Positions 18,224 through 25,226 of a DNA stretch of 40,695 nt are shown piece after piece. The stretch covers positions 1 to 40,695 of the forward strand of contig CAIOLC010000257.1 of the NCBI GenBank assembly GCA_903859055.1. The letters run 5' to 3'. The number at the start of each line of letters is the position of its first letter. The stretch's first letter is position 1. This DNA comes from an uncultured Chlorobiaceae bacterium (lineage in GTDB: Bacteria; Bacteroidota; Chlorobiia; Chlorobiales; Chlorobiaceae). The position numbers were made by a program, and so were the translations under genes. The notes under the pieces were generated by a model. It searched no databases. It saw only the letters and a list, made by a program, of their open reading frames with translations, and was not told the DNA's origin.

Positions 18224-19651
18224 ATGGCTGACGGCCTCTTGAAAAAAAAAGTTCTTCTCGTTTTTCTCCCTTCAGAAAGTGGGGTTGACGGAGCACGGTC
18301 ACTCTACACCGACAAGAAGCGTAACCCTTTATTTACATGGGTAGACCTGTCGTTGCGAGCCATTATCAAACAAAGCCAGTTCGCCATTCCACCGCTCTCT
18401 CTCATGATTCTCAGCTCTGTCGAGGTAAAGGGAGTTGAACAGGCTCTCTGCGACATGCGGTTTGAGGAGTTTCCCTGGCATATAAAGTGGGATCTTGTCG
18501 GGATCAGCGTGCAGACCGGAATGGCTAAAAAAGCTTATGAACTTGCCGACAAGCTTCGTGCTGCAGGAATACGGGTCGTGCTTGGGGGCGCCCATGTCAC
18601 CCTTTTCCCGGAATCCTGTCGTCCCCATGCCGATATTCTTGTGGAAGGAGAGGCTGATGACCTTTGGAAAGAGTTACTCACTGACCTTGCAACTGGCTCT
18701 CTCAGGCCACTCTATCGTTCCGATAGCTTCCCTGATCTCGGAATCCCGAGAGCAGTTAGCAAACGGACGCTCATCAAAAACCGCTATTTTACGACCAACC
18801 TGATCCAGACCGGAAGAGGCTGCCAGTACAGTTGTGACTTTTGCAATGTCCATCTTCTCAATGGCCATGCTTTGCGTAAAAGATCGGTTGCAGAGGTAGT
18901 CAATGAAGTTGCAAGGTTTCAGCAACACGATCAAAGAATCTTTTTTTTTGTTGATGACTCAATTAATGCCGATCCCGCATACGCACTGGAACTGTTTCGA
19001 AAGCTTGTGCCACTGAGAATACGCTGGTTTGGACAAGCAACGACAACTCTTGGCCAGCAGCATGAGCTTCTGAAAACTTTTGCCGATTCAGGGTGCCAGG
19101 CACTCCTTGTCGGTATTGAAAGCATCGAGCCAGCCAGTCGAAGTGCGCACAAAAAAAACCAGAATCGGGCTGGCGAACTGGTCAAAGCTGTTTGCTCTAT
19201 ACGGGAGGCCGGAATTAGTCTCTATGGCAGTTTTATCTACGGCCTTGATGGCGATACGCTTGATACTCCGGCAGCAATTCTTGATTTTGTCAACGAAACA
19301 AAACTTGACGTTCCTGGCATCAATATTCTGAGACCCACGCCAGGCACCCAGGTTTTTGAACGACTCAAAGAGGAGGGACGACTCCTCTTTGACCCTCACG
19401 ACATCACAGCATACCGATACTCCTTCGGCCAGGAGATGCTTTACAAACCAAAACAGATTCCTGTCGAAGCCTTTATTGAGAGCTACTCAGCACTGACCAG
19501 CCAGCTTTTCAATGTCAAAAATGCCCTGCTTAGAGGCTTATGCGCTCCGAGATCGAAGAGTGCTGTCATGCTTTTCAATCTTTTCTATGCACACCTTTAT
19601 ACTCTTTCACGTCATGACCTGAAGCTTCAGTATGAAAAAATCATCAGGTAA
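18224..19651 (+). CDS. B12-binding-domain radical SAM protein
   Basis: The 475-residue protein joins an N-terminal cobalamin-binding-like Rossmann domain (about 8-150; WDLVGISVQTGMAKKAYELA, GIRVVLGGAHVTLFP, ILVEGEADDLW) to a radical SAM domain. The 4Fe-4S Cys triad is C200-x3-C204-x2-C207 in GRGCQYSCDFCNVH. Later core strands include IFFFVDDSINADP, ALLVGIESIEP, SLYGSFIYGLDGDT and NILRPTPGTQVF. I do not see the DxHxxG cobalamin His ligand. The architecture is that of BchE, BchQ/BchR and hopanoid methylases/HpnJ, so a role in bacteriochlorophyll or lipid methylation is possible but not shown. It starts 6 bp after the BatC-like gene. Confidence 0.88.
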   Translation: MADGLLKKKVLLVFLPSESGVDGARSLYTDKKRNPLFTWVDLSLRAIIKQSQFAIPPLSLMILSSVEVKGVEQALCDMRFEEFPWHIKWDLVGISVQTGMAKKAYELADKLRAAGIRVVLGGAHVTLFPESCRPHADILVEGEADDLWKELLTDLATGSLRPLYRSDSFPDLGIPRAVSKRTLIKNRYFTTNLIQTGRGCQYSCDFCNVHLLNGHALRKRSVAEVVNEVARFQQHDQRIFFFVDDSINADPAYALELFRKLVPLRIRWFGQATTTLGQQHELLKTFADSGCQALLVGIESIEPASRSAHKKNQNRAGELVKAVCSIREAGISLYGSFIYGLDGDTLDTPAAILDFVNETKLDVPGINILRPTPGTQVFERLKEEGRLLFDPHDITAYRYSFGQEMLYKPKQIPVEAFIESYSALTSQLFNVKNALLRGLCAPRSKSAVMLFNLFYAHLYTLSRHDLKLQYEKIIR

Positions 19652-19702
19652 AAAATCATTTTGTCATACGCTGATTAATTTTTAAACTGTTCGTTAATCA
19701 AC

Positions 19703-19768
19703 TACCCCGCAGCAGAGCTGCGGGGTATGAAGTCATGTTTAAGAATACTTTCACGAAGCACAGCTTCG
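19703..19768. repeat. Palindromic intergenic element (two hairpins)
   Basis: The first hairpin, at 19703-19727, has perfect 11-bp arms (TACCCCGCAGC / GCTGCGGGGTA) and a 3-nt AGA centre, with no T-run after it on either strand. A second, with 6-bp arms CGAAGC / GCTTCG, lies at 19754-19768. The GC-rich first hairpin resembles intergenic palindromes that occur in many copies in some bacterial genomes. Only one copy is in this window, so whether it is repeated elsewhere cannot be judged. It could also stop transcription after the radical SAM gene. Confidence 0.5.
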
Positions 19769-19833
19769 AGGAATATATCCTATAGCGATTTAATGCATCT
19801 CCCCGGCACCAACAAACTAAACCCCTATCAAGA

Positions 19834-20262
19834 ATGAACATGAAGCTTTTCATCCCTCTTCTGGCAGTCGCGCTGTCATTGCTGAGTGCTTGCGGCCTTG
19901 AAAAACCACCGGCCTCGCTGAAATTTCCTGAAGAGAAAAAAGAGGCTGCGCCACCCCCTGTGACTGCCCCGTCAACGGCCAAAAGCGATGCGCCTGTTGA
20001 TCCAAAACTGGCTGCTGGTAAAACCGCTTATGACACAAACTGTGCCGCCTGTCACGATGCAGGAATGATGGGTGCCCCGAAGCCAGGCGACAAGGCTGCA
20101 TGGAGCCCTCGTATCGCTCAGGGAATTGAAGTCATGACAAAAAAATCGATTGAAGGCTTTCAGGGTAAAGCTGGAGCCATGCCGGCAAAAGGTGGAAATG
20201 CAAGCTTGACCGATGACGAGGTTGCAAATGCTGTCGCATACATGGCAGACAAGTCCAAATAA
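19834..20262 (+). CDS. c-type cytochrome, predicted lipoprotein (c-555 type)
   Basis: A 142-residue monohaem cytochrome c. It has a lipoprotein signal with lipobox LLSAC (Cys at about 20), then a Pro/Ala/Glu-rich tether to about residue 58. The haem domain has CAACH as haem-binding motif and MPAKGG with the likely Met axial ligand, ending in DDEVANAVAYMADKSK. The haem domain closely parallels the next cytochrome gene, including GAPKPGDKAAW versus GAPKLGDKAAW. As a lipoprotein it would be tethered to a membrane in the periplasm and could pass electrons to or from the soluble paralogue. Its own terminator follows. Confidence 0.9.
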   Translation: MNMKLFIPLLAVALSLLSACGLEKPPASLKFPEEKKEAAPPPVTAPSTAKSDAPVDPKLAAGKTAYDTNCAACHDAGMMGAPKPGDKAAWSPRIAQGIEVMTKKSIEGFQGKAGAMPAKGGNASLTDDEVANAVAYMADKSK

Positions 20263-20284
20263 AAGGAGTGGATTTTTTTTTCTC

Positions 20285-20318
20285 AGCAGTACCTGAACTC
20301 AGCAGGTACTGCTTTTTT
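20285..20318 (+). terminator. Intrinsic terminator after the lipoprotein cytochrome gene
   Basis: Perfect 11-bp arms AGCAGTACCTG / CAGGTACTGCT with a 7-nt loop lead directly into a T-run (20313-20318), 22 bp past the stop codon. This separates transcription of the two tandem cytochrome genes. Confidence 0.9.
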
Positions 20319-20471
20319 CCATCAATCCTTTGCCAGGCTCAAAATAAGTATGCCGATATTTGGATTGCTTAAATTAAAATTGTATTAATATGCTTGTATT
20401 GTGTCGCTAAAAGCATAAGCACAATAACATCAACCCCATCATACAAAAAAATTAAAAGAGGAGACCCTTCT

Positions 20472-20807
20472 ATGTCACGTTTTCTTTCAGCAGCACTTTG
20501 TGCGCTTTTTGTCTGTTCAGTTTCATCAACTGCATTTGCTGCAGGTGATGCGGCTAAAGGTCAGGCCGTTTACGATGGCACTTGCACTACCTGCCACAAA
20601 GCAGGAGTGGGTGGAGCTCCGAAATTAGGTGACAAGGCCGCCTGGAAAGACCGTATTGCAAAGGGTGAAGCTGTGCTTGTCAGCAACGCACTCAAGGGAT
20701 TCAAAGGAAAAGCCGCAATGCCAATGCCTGCAAAGGGCGGCAAAGCTACTCTCAGCGATGCAGAGGTGACCAATGCTGTAGCCTACATGGTGAAGCAGAG
20801 CAAATAA
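20472..20807 (+). CDS. Soluble periplasmic cytochrome c-555
   Basis: A 111-residue precursor: signal peptide to about residue 24 (FLSAALCALFVCSVSSTAFAA), then a ~87-residue class I cytochrome with haem motif CTTCH, conserved GVGGAPKLGDKAAWKDRIA, the Met-ligand loop MPMPAKGG and C-terminal helix AEVTNAVAYMVKQSK. This matches the small chlorobial cytochrome c-555, the mobile carrier between sulfur-compound oxidation and the photosynthetic reaction centre. The start is fixed by AGAGGAGA upstream of the ATG at 20472; an in-frame ATG at 20394 would put 26 non-signal residues before the signal peptide. Followed by a strong terminator. Confidence 0.93.
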   Translation: MSRFLSAALCALFVCSVSSTAFAAGDAAKGQAVYDGTCTTCHKAGVGGAPKLGDKAAWKDRIAKGEAVLVSNALKGFKGKAAMPMPAKGGKATLSDAEVTNAVAYMVKQSK

Positions 20808-20826
20808 GCTTGCTTCCTTTTTTTCG

Positions 20827-20854
20827 AAGGCGGGGTTATCCCCCCGCCTTTTTT
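20827..20854 (+). terminator. Intrinsic terminator after cytochrome c-555
   Basis: GC-rich arms AAGGCGGGG / CCCCGCCTT with a 6-nt loop are followed by a T-run to 20854, 20 bp past the stop codon. The A-tract on the other side is weak, so it is likely mono-directional. Confidence 0.9.
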
Positions 20855-20978
20855 ATCTCCTCTCTGCTCTCCGGAAAAAGTATAATCTCCCTGCAATCGG
20901 AAATTTCCACTCTCTTGACTACCTTGCCTCATAGAGAGGACTTCTCGAACATTCCCAGTCTCAAAAATTCTAGCGACC

Positions 20979-21779
20979 ATGAACCATCTTCACCTCGGCT
21001 TTATTGGAACAGGAAGAATAGCTCGAGCCATTATCGCTGGCCTCAGCAGCAGAAAAGATACGGTGATCGCCGGTTTTGACAGAGACGCTGCAACGCTTGA
21101 CTCTCTTGCAACCGACTACCCGGTTCAGCCGATGCCCTCAATTGCCGAAATTGCAAAAAACGCAGAGGTGATCATCCTTGCCGTCAAGCCCTGGCAAATT
21201 GCCGGGGTGCTCGAAGAGCTGAAACCTTTACTCACCGAAACCCACCTGCTGATCAGCGTAGCGGCAGGCATATCATCGGAATTTATCAGAAACAATGCTG
21301 TCAAATCGTTGAAGGTCATACGGGTCATGCCCAATACACCCGCCTTTGTCGGGGAAGGAATGACGGCTCTCTGCAAAGGTCAAATGGCCTCCGATCAAGA
21401 TCTCTCTCTGGCTTGTGAACTTTTTAGTGCAATTGGTCAGGTGGCAATTCTTGATGAATCGCAAATGGATGCAGCCACGGCGGTTTCAGGAAGCGGACCG
21501 GCATATATGTTCCACATCCTTGACTCTCTCGCCAATGGCGGGGTACAGTGTGGACTCTCCTATGAGCAGGCTCTGCTGCTTGCAGCACAAACAATGAGGG
21601 GCGCAGCAAAAATGGTACTCTCGGGCAATAAACATCCTGATGAACTGAAACGGGATGTCACCACGCCAGGGGGAACGACTGAGGCTGGGCTGAAAATAAT
21701 GGATGAACAAAACATCCGGCAGATTTTGTCAGACACCGTGGTTGCTGCAGCAGCCCGTTCCCGTGAACTTATGAAATAA
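20979..21779 (+). CDS. proC: Pyrroline-5-carboxylate reductase
   Basis: Last step of proline synthesis, reducing pyrroline-5-carboxylate with NAD(P)H. The N-terminal Rossmann motif is GFIGTGRIARAIIAGL, followed by VIILAVKPWQI and the conserved VIRVMPNTPAFVGEGMTAL. The C-terminal dimer domain has the ProC signature (AVSGSGPAYMF and DVTTPGGTTEAGL). Length is 266 aa, as usual. The stop is 5 bp before the batD-like gene, which suggests co-transcription. Confidence 0.97.
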   Translation: MNHLHLGFIGTGRIARAIIAGLSSRKDTVIAGFDRDAATLDSLATDYPVQPMPSIAEIAKNAEVIILAVKPWQIAGVLEELKPLLTETHLLISVAAGISSEFIRNNAVKSLKVIRVMPNTPAFVGEGMTALCKGQMASDQDLSLACELFSAIGQVAILDESQMDAATAVSGSGPAYMFHILDSLANGGVQCGLSYEQALLLAAQTMRGAAKMVLSGNKHPDELKRDVTTPGGTTEAGLKIMDEQNIRQILSDTVVAAAARSRELMK

Positions 21780-21784
21780 AGGCT

Positions 21785-23104
21785 ATGAAGAGAAAAACGG
21801 CTTATTTCCGATTCTGTGCTCTGCTCCTGCTTGTAACACTCTATACTTCAGCGATAACAGCAAGAGCCGAAACCCCGGACAGCACTCCTTTCATCACCAC
21901 ATTAATCAACAAGAGACATCCCTTTGTGGGGGAGGAGATCCTCCTGACCTACACGCTCAATTTCAAAGATGTTGCACCAAAAATATCCAATGAAGTAATG
22001 CCTTTACTCCAGGGAGTATGGGCGAAAGAGAGCCCACCGGAGCGCTTTATAAAAAGTAGTCCAACCAAAGTGCAAGGAGAAACCTTCAGGAGTGCCGTGG
22101 TCAAACAGTTCAGACTTGTACCTCTCCAGAGCGGTCAGATCCCTCTATCAGGATACAGAATGCAATGTATTCAGCAAAAAAACCAAATGGAAGCAAGCGC
22201 AAAAGAGGTGAAAGAGAGTGTGATCAGCATCGCCGCTCCACCCCTTACACTCTCTGCTCGGCCTCTCCCTGAGCCAATACCGGAAAACTTCTCCGGAGCT
22301 GTCGGTACCTTCGCGTTCGACCTTGTTGCTGACAAACAAAAAATAGGAGCTGGAGAGCCGTTATCCCTGAAAATAGTCATAACAGGGACGGGCAGTTTGA
22401 ACACCCTTCAGCTCCCTGCTCTCAATCTGCCAGAAAGCTTTCGGCATAACCCGCCCGAAAGGAGCGGCTCTTTCAACCAGAATTCCGGAGTAACCTCTGG
22501 CACTCTCACGTCAACCACTCTCACCTGGCCTCAATCAGTCGGTGATTTCATGATACCTGCAATTCGCTTTGCGGTATTCAACCCCGAAACTGAACAATTT
22601 CAGACACTTCTCTCAAAACCACTCACCATCACTGTCGAAGGAGGTCTCTTCAAAAAAATTGCTGATCAACAAACACTTCCCATTTTCGGAGAGCAAAAAA
22701 ACACCCTCTTTCCAGAACGAATGATGACTGTTCTTATCATAGTACTGCTCCTGCTGACCATTGCCGCCACTCTCCTGATTCGATCAAAGAAGCAGAAAAT
22801 AACCACCAGGAGACAACATGATACGGCTTCAGAGCATCCGCAGAAGAGCGCAAGATCGGCTTACGAAATAAAACAAAAACTTTTCACGACACTTGATGGG
22901 GCTGGAATAAAAAAACCTGGTGCCTTAACACGAAAAGAGCTGGAGAACGAATTACAGCGAATCAATATTAACGAAGAGATTCGTCAGGAAATACCTGCCG
23001 TACTTGACTCGCTCGACAAGAATCTGTACACCCCCTCAGCACGGCTCCATGAGTCGATGATCAAAAGAGTCAATGCCCTGATTGCTGCGTTGAACAAGAG
23101 CTGA
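21785..23104 (+). CDS. BatD-like oxygen-tolerance family membrane protein
   Basis: A 439-residue protein with signal sequence (FCALLLLVTLYTSAITARA), tandem beta-sandwich-like extracytoplasmic regions (HPFVGEEILLTYTLNFKDV; QKIGAGEPLSLKIVITGTGS; WPQSVGDFMIPAIRFAVFNP), one membrane helix near 320-340 (MMTVLIIVLLLLTIAATLLI) and a helical cytoplasmic tail (SAYEIKQKLFTTLDGAGI). This is the BatD layout. It differs from the shorter relative at 10596 by its longer periplasmic part. The vWA proteins BatA/BatB, normal partners, are not in the window. Its 3' end overlaps the convergent phosphodiesterase gene by 35 bp. Confidence 0.82.
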   Translation: MKRKTAYFRFCALLLLVTLYTSAITARAETPDSTPFITTLINKRHPFVGEEILLTYTLNFKDVAPKISNEVMPLLQGVWAKESPPERFIKSSPTKVQGETFRSAVVKQFRLVPLQSGQIPLSGYRMQCIQQKNQMEASAKEVKESVISIAAPPLTLSARPLPEPIPENFSGAVGTFAFDLVADKQKIGAGEPLSLKIVITGTGSLNTLQLPALNLPESFRHNPPERSGSFNQNSGVTSGTLTSTTLTWPQSVGDFMIPAIRFAVFNPETEQFQTLLSKPLTITVEGGLFKKIADQQTLPIFGEQKNTLFPERMMTVLIIVLLLLTIAATLLIRSKKQKITTRRQHDTASEHPQKSARSAYEIKQKLFTTLDGAGIKKPGALTRKELENELQRININEEIRQEIPAVLDSLDKNLYTPSARLHESMIKRVNALIAALNKS

Positions 23105-23915
23105 AGAGTGGTACAGCTATTTCCGGGTAATCTGTAATAATACCATCCGCACCCGTCTGTTGCATCAAAAGCATCTCTTCAGGACGATTTACCGTCCAGG
23201 GGATCGTTTTGATACCCTGGAGATGAAGAAAATCAAACAACTCACGTTCAACAAGAGAAGAGTGTGGATTAAGATACTGTGGCACAAACCCGAGGTTTGA
23301 GAGAAAGGGCAGCATCTTTGCCCGATCATCAAGTAAAAGTCCATAACAGAGATGCGGAGAGATCTTCCATGCCTCTCGAACGACCCGCCAGTCGAAAGAC
23401 TGTATCCTGACCCGAGAGGCAAGAGCTGCTGCCACAACAAGCTGAACAACAAGCGCAGCATACCGGTCAGGAGAGGGGTGCAACAAGCCATCCTGAACTG
23501 GCCATGACTTTATTTCAAGATTATAGACCATATTGCCATGCAAGCCCGCCTGTGCCATAAAAGTATCAACCCCATTGAAAACAGTCGCGAGGAGTGGCTT
23601 GCTGGCTACAATCCTCGACTGCAGCGGAAAGGAGGGATGAGGACGACCGCAATCAAAGCGCAGAATATCGGCATAAGGCATCTCATAGAGTGGAAAACGC
23701 CTCTCATCGACACGCAACGGCTCTCCTTCGGGATCTGAGCAGAGTGGGCCCGAAAGCCAAGGGTCATGAGAAACAACAATCTCATGATCTTTGGAAACAA
23801 CAAGATCAAGTTCAAGAACCCTCACACCAAGTGTCGCTGCATGGCAGAATGCCTGCAAAGTATTTTCAGGAAAAAATGCCCTGGCTCCACGATGTGCCTG
23901 TATTTCAAAAGCCAT
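23070..23915 (-). CDS. Glycerophosphodiester phosphodiesterase
   Basis: Predicted enzyme hydrolysing deacylated phospholipids to glycerol-3-phosphate and an alcohol. The catalytic GDPD signature is present: IQAHRGARAFFPENTLQAF (catalytic His and Glu), ELDLVVSKDHEIVVSHDP (metal-binding Glu/Asp and second His), VYNLEIKSWP, and C-terminal WTVNRPEEM and GADGIITDYPE. It has no signal peptide from the chosen start, so it should be cytosolic. I choose ATG at 23915, preceded by GGAAAG at good spacing; 35 more residues upstream in frame look non-coding. Length is 281 aa. Confidence 0.92.
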   Translation of the reverse strand: MAFEIQAHRGARAFFPENTLQAFCHAATLGVRVLELDLVVSKDHEIVVSHDPWLSGPLCSDPEGEPLRVDERRFPLYEMPYADILRFDCGRPHPSFPLQSRIVASKPLLATVFNGVDTFMAQAGLHGNMVYNLEIKSWPVQDGLLHPSPDRYAALVVQLVVAAALASRVRIQSFDWRVVREAWKISPHLCYGLLLDDRAKMLPFLSNLGFVPQYLNPHSSLVERELFDFLHLQGIKTIPWTVNRPEEMLLMQQTGADGIITDYPEIAVPLFSSCSTQQSGH

Positions 23916-24037
23916 TGTTTCTTTCCGCTGCTTACCGGCCAAATTGGAAGGCTGCACAGGCCGAGAGCCTCTGCATAACGATAATGAACTGGAGATCCTC
24001 TGGTTCGAAAACCGCTCCAATTTTTAGCAGAATCTTC

Positions 24038-24352
24038 TTATGGATTTTGTTTGTGCTTACCATTAGAAGCTCTTGGTGACTTTGAAAAGGGCCTTTTTTT
24101 CGGTTTCCTCTTCTGCGGCTTGTTTCCATCTGCACTTTTTGAAACAGAATTGGTCACTCCACCACTAGCGCTGAAATAGTCAGATGGACTTTTGGATCTG
24201 ATTTTGTTATATCGGTTTTTGCGATACTTCTTTTCAAGGTCAGCATAAGGGCTGGGCGGGTCTGGAGAGGTATTGTAATTATTAAAATTCGGCTCGTCAA
24301 TCACCTCATCAACATCATCCAAAACCACGTCGGGATGAACTTTCTTAAGCAA
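24038..24352 (-). CDS. Small basic hypothetical protein
   Basis: I do not recognise this 104-residue frame. The first ~30 residues are acidic (DVVLDDVDEVIDEP), the centre is Tyr/Pro/Asn-rich (NNYNTSPDPPSPYADLEKKY), and the last 30 are very basic (KPQKRKPKKRPFSKSPRA). It has no hydrophobic segment and is likely largely disordered, perhaps nucleic-acid-binding. The only upstream start is TTG at 24350-24352, with an in-frame stop just before it. The charge segregation and codon-like composition favour a real gene, but not strongly. Confidence 0.5.
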   Translation of the reverse strand: MLKKVHPDVVLDDVDEVIDEPNFNNYNTSPDPPSPYADLEKKYRKNRYNKIRSKSPSDYFSASGGVTNSVSKSADGNKPQKRKPKKRPFSKSPRASNGKHKQNP

Positions 24353-24565
24353 GTTATTTCAATTTATGTTCAACAAATCAAGAGTACTATTACTCGGGAT
24401 TATTTCTGAAGGGAACACAATTTACAATTTTAGAATCAAAATCCAAGCGACAGTGTGCCCTCAAACGCCTTTTTAATACTGCGACAATAAGTTTTTCGAT
24501 TGTTTATTGGCGGTTTAATAGTAACTTCTGGATTGTTTCACCCAAAATAATAATCGGAGATCGAA

Positions 24566-24736
24566 ATGGATATTCGCAGATGGATTCTTGCATTTATTCT
24601 TCCCCCCGCAGCAGTGACAAACAAGGAGGCTGGAACAATCATGTTAACCGCCATTCTTACCCTCTTTGGCTGGGTTCCAGGCGTAACCTTTGCCCTGTTT
24701 TTGATGCTTCAGGAAAAACGCAATATGGCCGCCTGA
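24566..24736 (+). CDS. YqaE/Pmp3-type small membrane protein
   Basis: This 56-residue frame has two hydrophobic helices: RWILAFILPPAAVTNKEAG, with the double Pro characteristic of the Pmp3/YqaE (UPF0057) family, and MLTAILTLFGWVPGVTFALF, with the family's GWxPG turn. It is a short inner-membrane proteolipid-like protein; relatives affect membrane potential and stress response in other organisms. The start is supported by CGGAGA 6 bp upstream of the ATG. It ends 9 bp before the universal stress protein gene, so the two probably form a small stress-related operon. Confidence 0.8.
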   Translation: MDIRRWILAFILPPAAVTNKEAGTIMLTAILTLFGWVPGVTFALFLMLQEKRNMAA

Positions 24737-24745
24737 GACAACATC

Positions 24746-25207
24746 ATGAAGCTTCTGGTTGCGACTGATTTTTCGGAACTTGCTGAAAAAATCTTTACTG
24801 AGGCAGAAAAACTTGCCAAAAACCTTTCGGCAAAAGTTTTTCTGCTTCACGTCATTCCTCCTCAGTCACCGATTATTGATCCGCTGCCCGATGCAGAGAG
24901 AGTCATCCTGCATGATGAATTACTGAATTACGCGGCGTATCATCTCTCAGATTCTCCGGAATTGATAAAGATGAGGGATATCGCTGTAAGGTTTCAGGAA
25001 AAGGGGATTGATACCACTGTTATTATTACACAAAACAACGAGGTCGAAGCTATTCTGAACGAAAGCGAAAAACATGGCGCTGACATGATCATGCTCGGAT
25101 CGCATGGGCACGGCGCGCTGTTTCACCTGCTCATCGGCAGCGTCTCAGAAGGGGTGATTCGGCAGGCGACCTGTCCTGTCATTATCGTACCTTCAAGAAA
25201 ACGCTGA
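24746..25207 (+). CDS. Universal stress protein (UspA family)
   Basis: A single 153-residue Usp domain. It begins KLLVATDFSELAEKI (conserved first strand with the DFS turn) and ends with the ATP-binding signature: MLGSHGHGALFHLLIGSVSE, then RQATCPVIIVP. The G-x2-G-x9-G-(S/T) spacing is intact, so it belongs to the nucleotide-binding subgroup. The start lies 9 bp after the YqaE-like stop. It ends 19 bp from the convergent leuA stop, and I see no terminator hairpin between them. Confidence 0.93.
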   Translation: MKLLVATDFSELAEKIFTEAEKLAKNLSAKVFLLHVIPPQSPIIDPLPDAERVILHDELLNYAAYHLSDSPELIKMRDIAVRFQEKGIDTTVIITQNNEVEAILNESEKHGADMIMLGSHGHGALFHLLIGSVSEGVIRQATCPVIIVPSRKR

Positions 25208-25226
25208 CGAGAAAAAACAAGCCGTG

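Noticed and set aside
20394-20471. Longer start for cytochrome c-555
   Set aside because: It would place 26 polar residues before the signal peptide, and the good ribosome-binding site is at 20472.
23594-24079. Plus-strand open frame of about 160 codons opposite the phosphodiesterase
   Set aside because: It lies opposite a conserved GDPD gene and has no recognisable domain, so it is a frame shadow.
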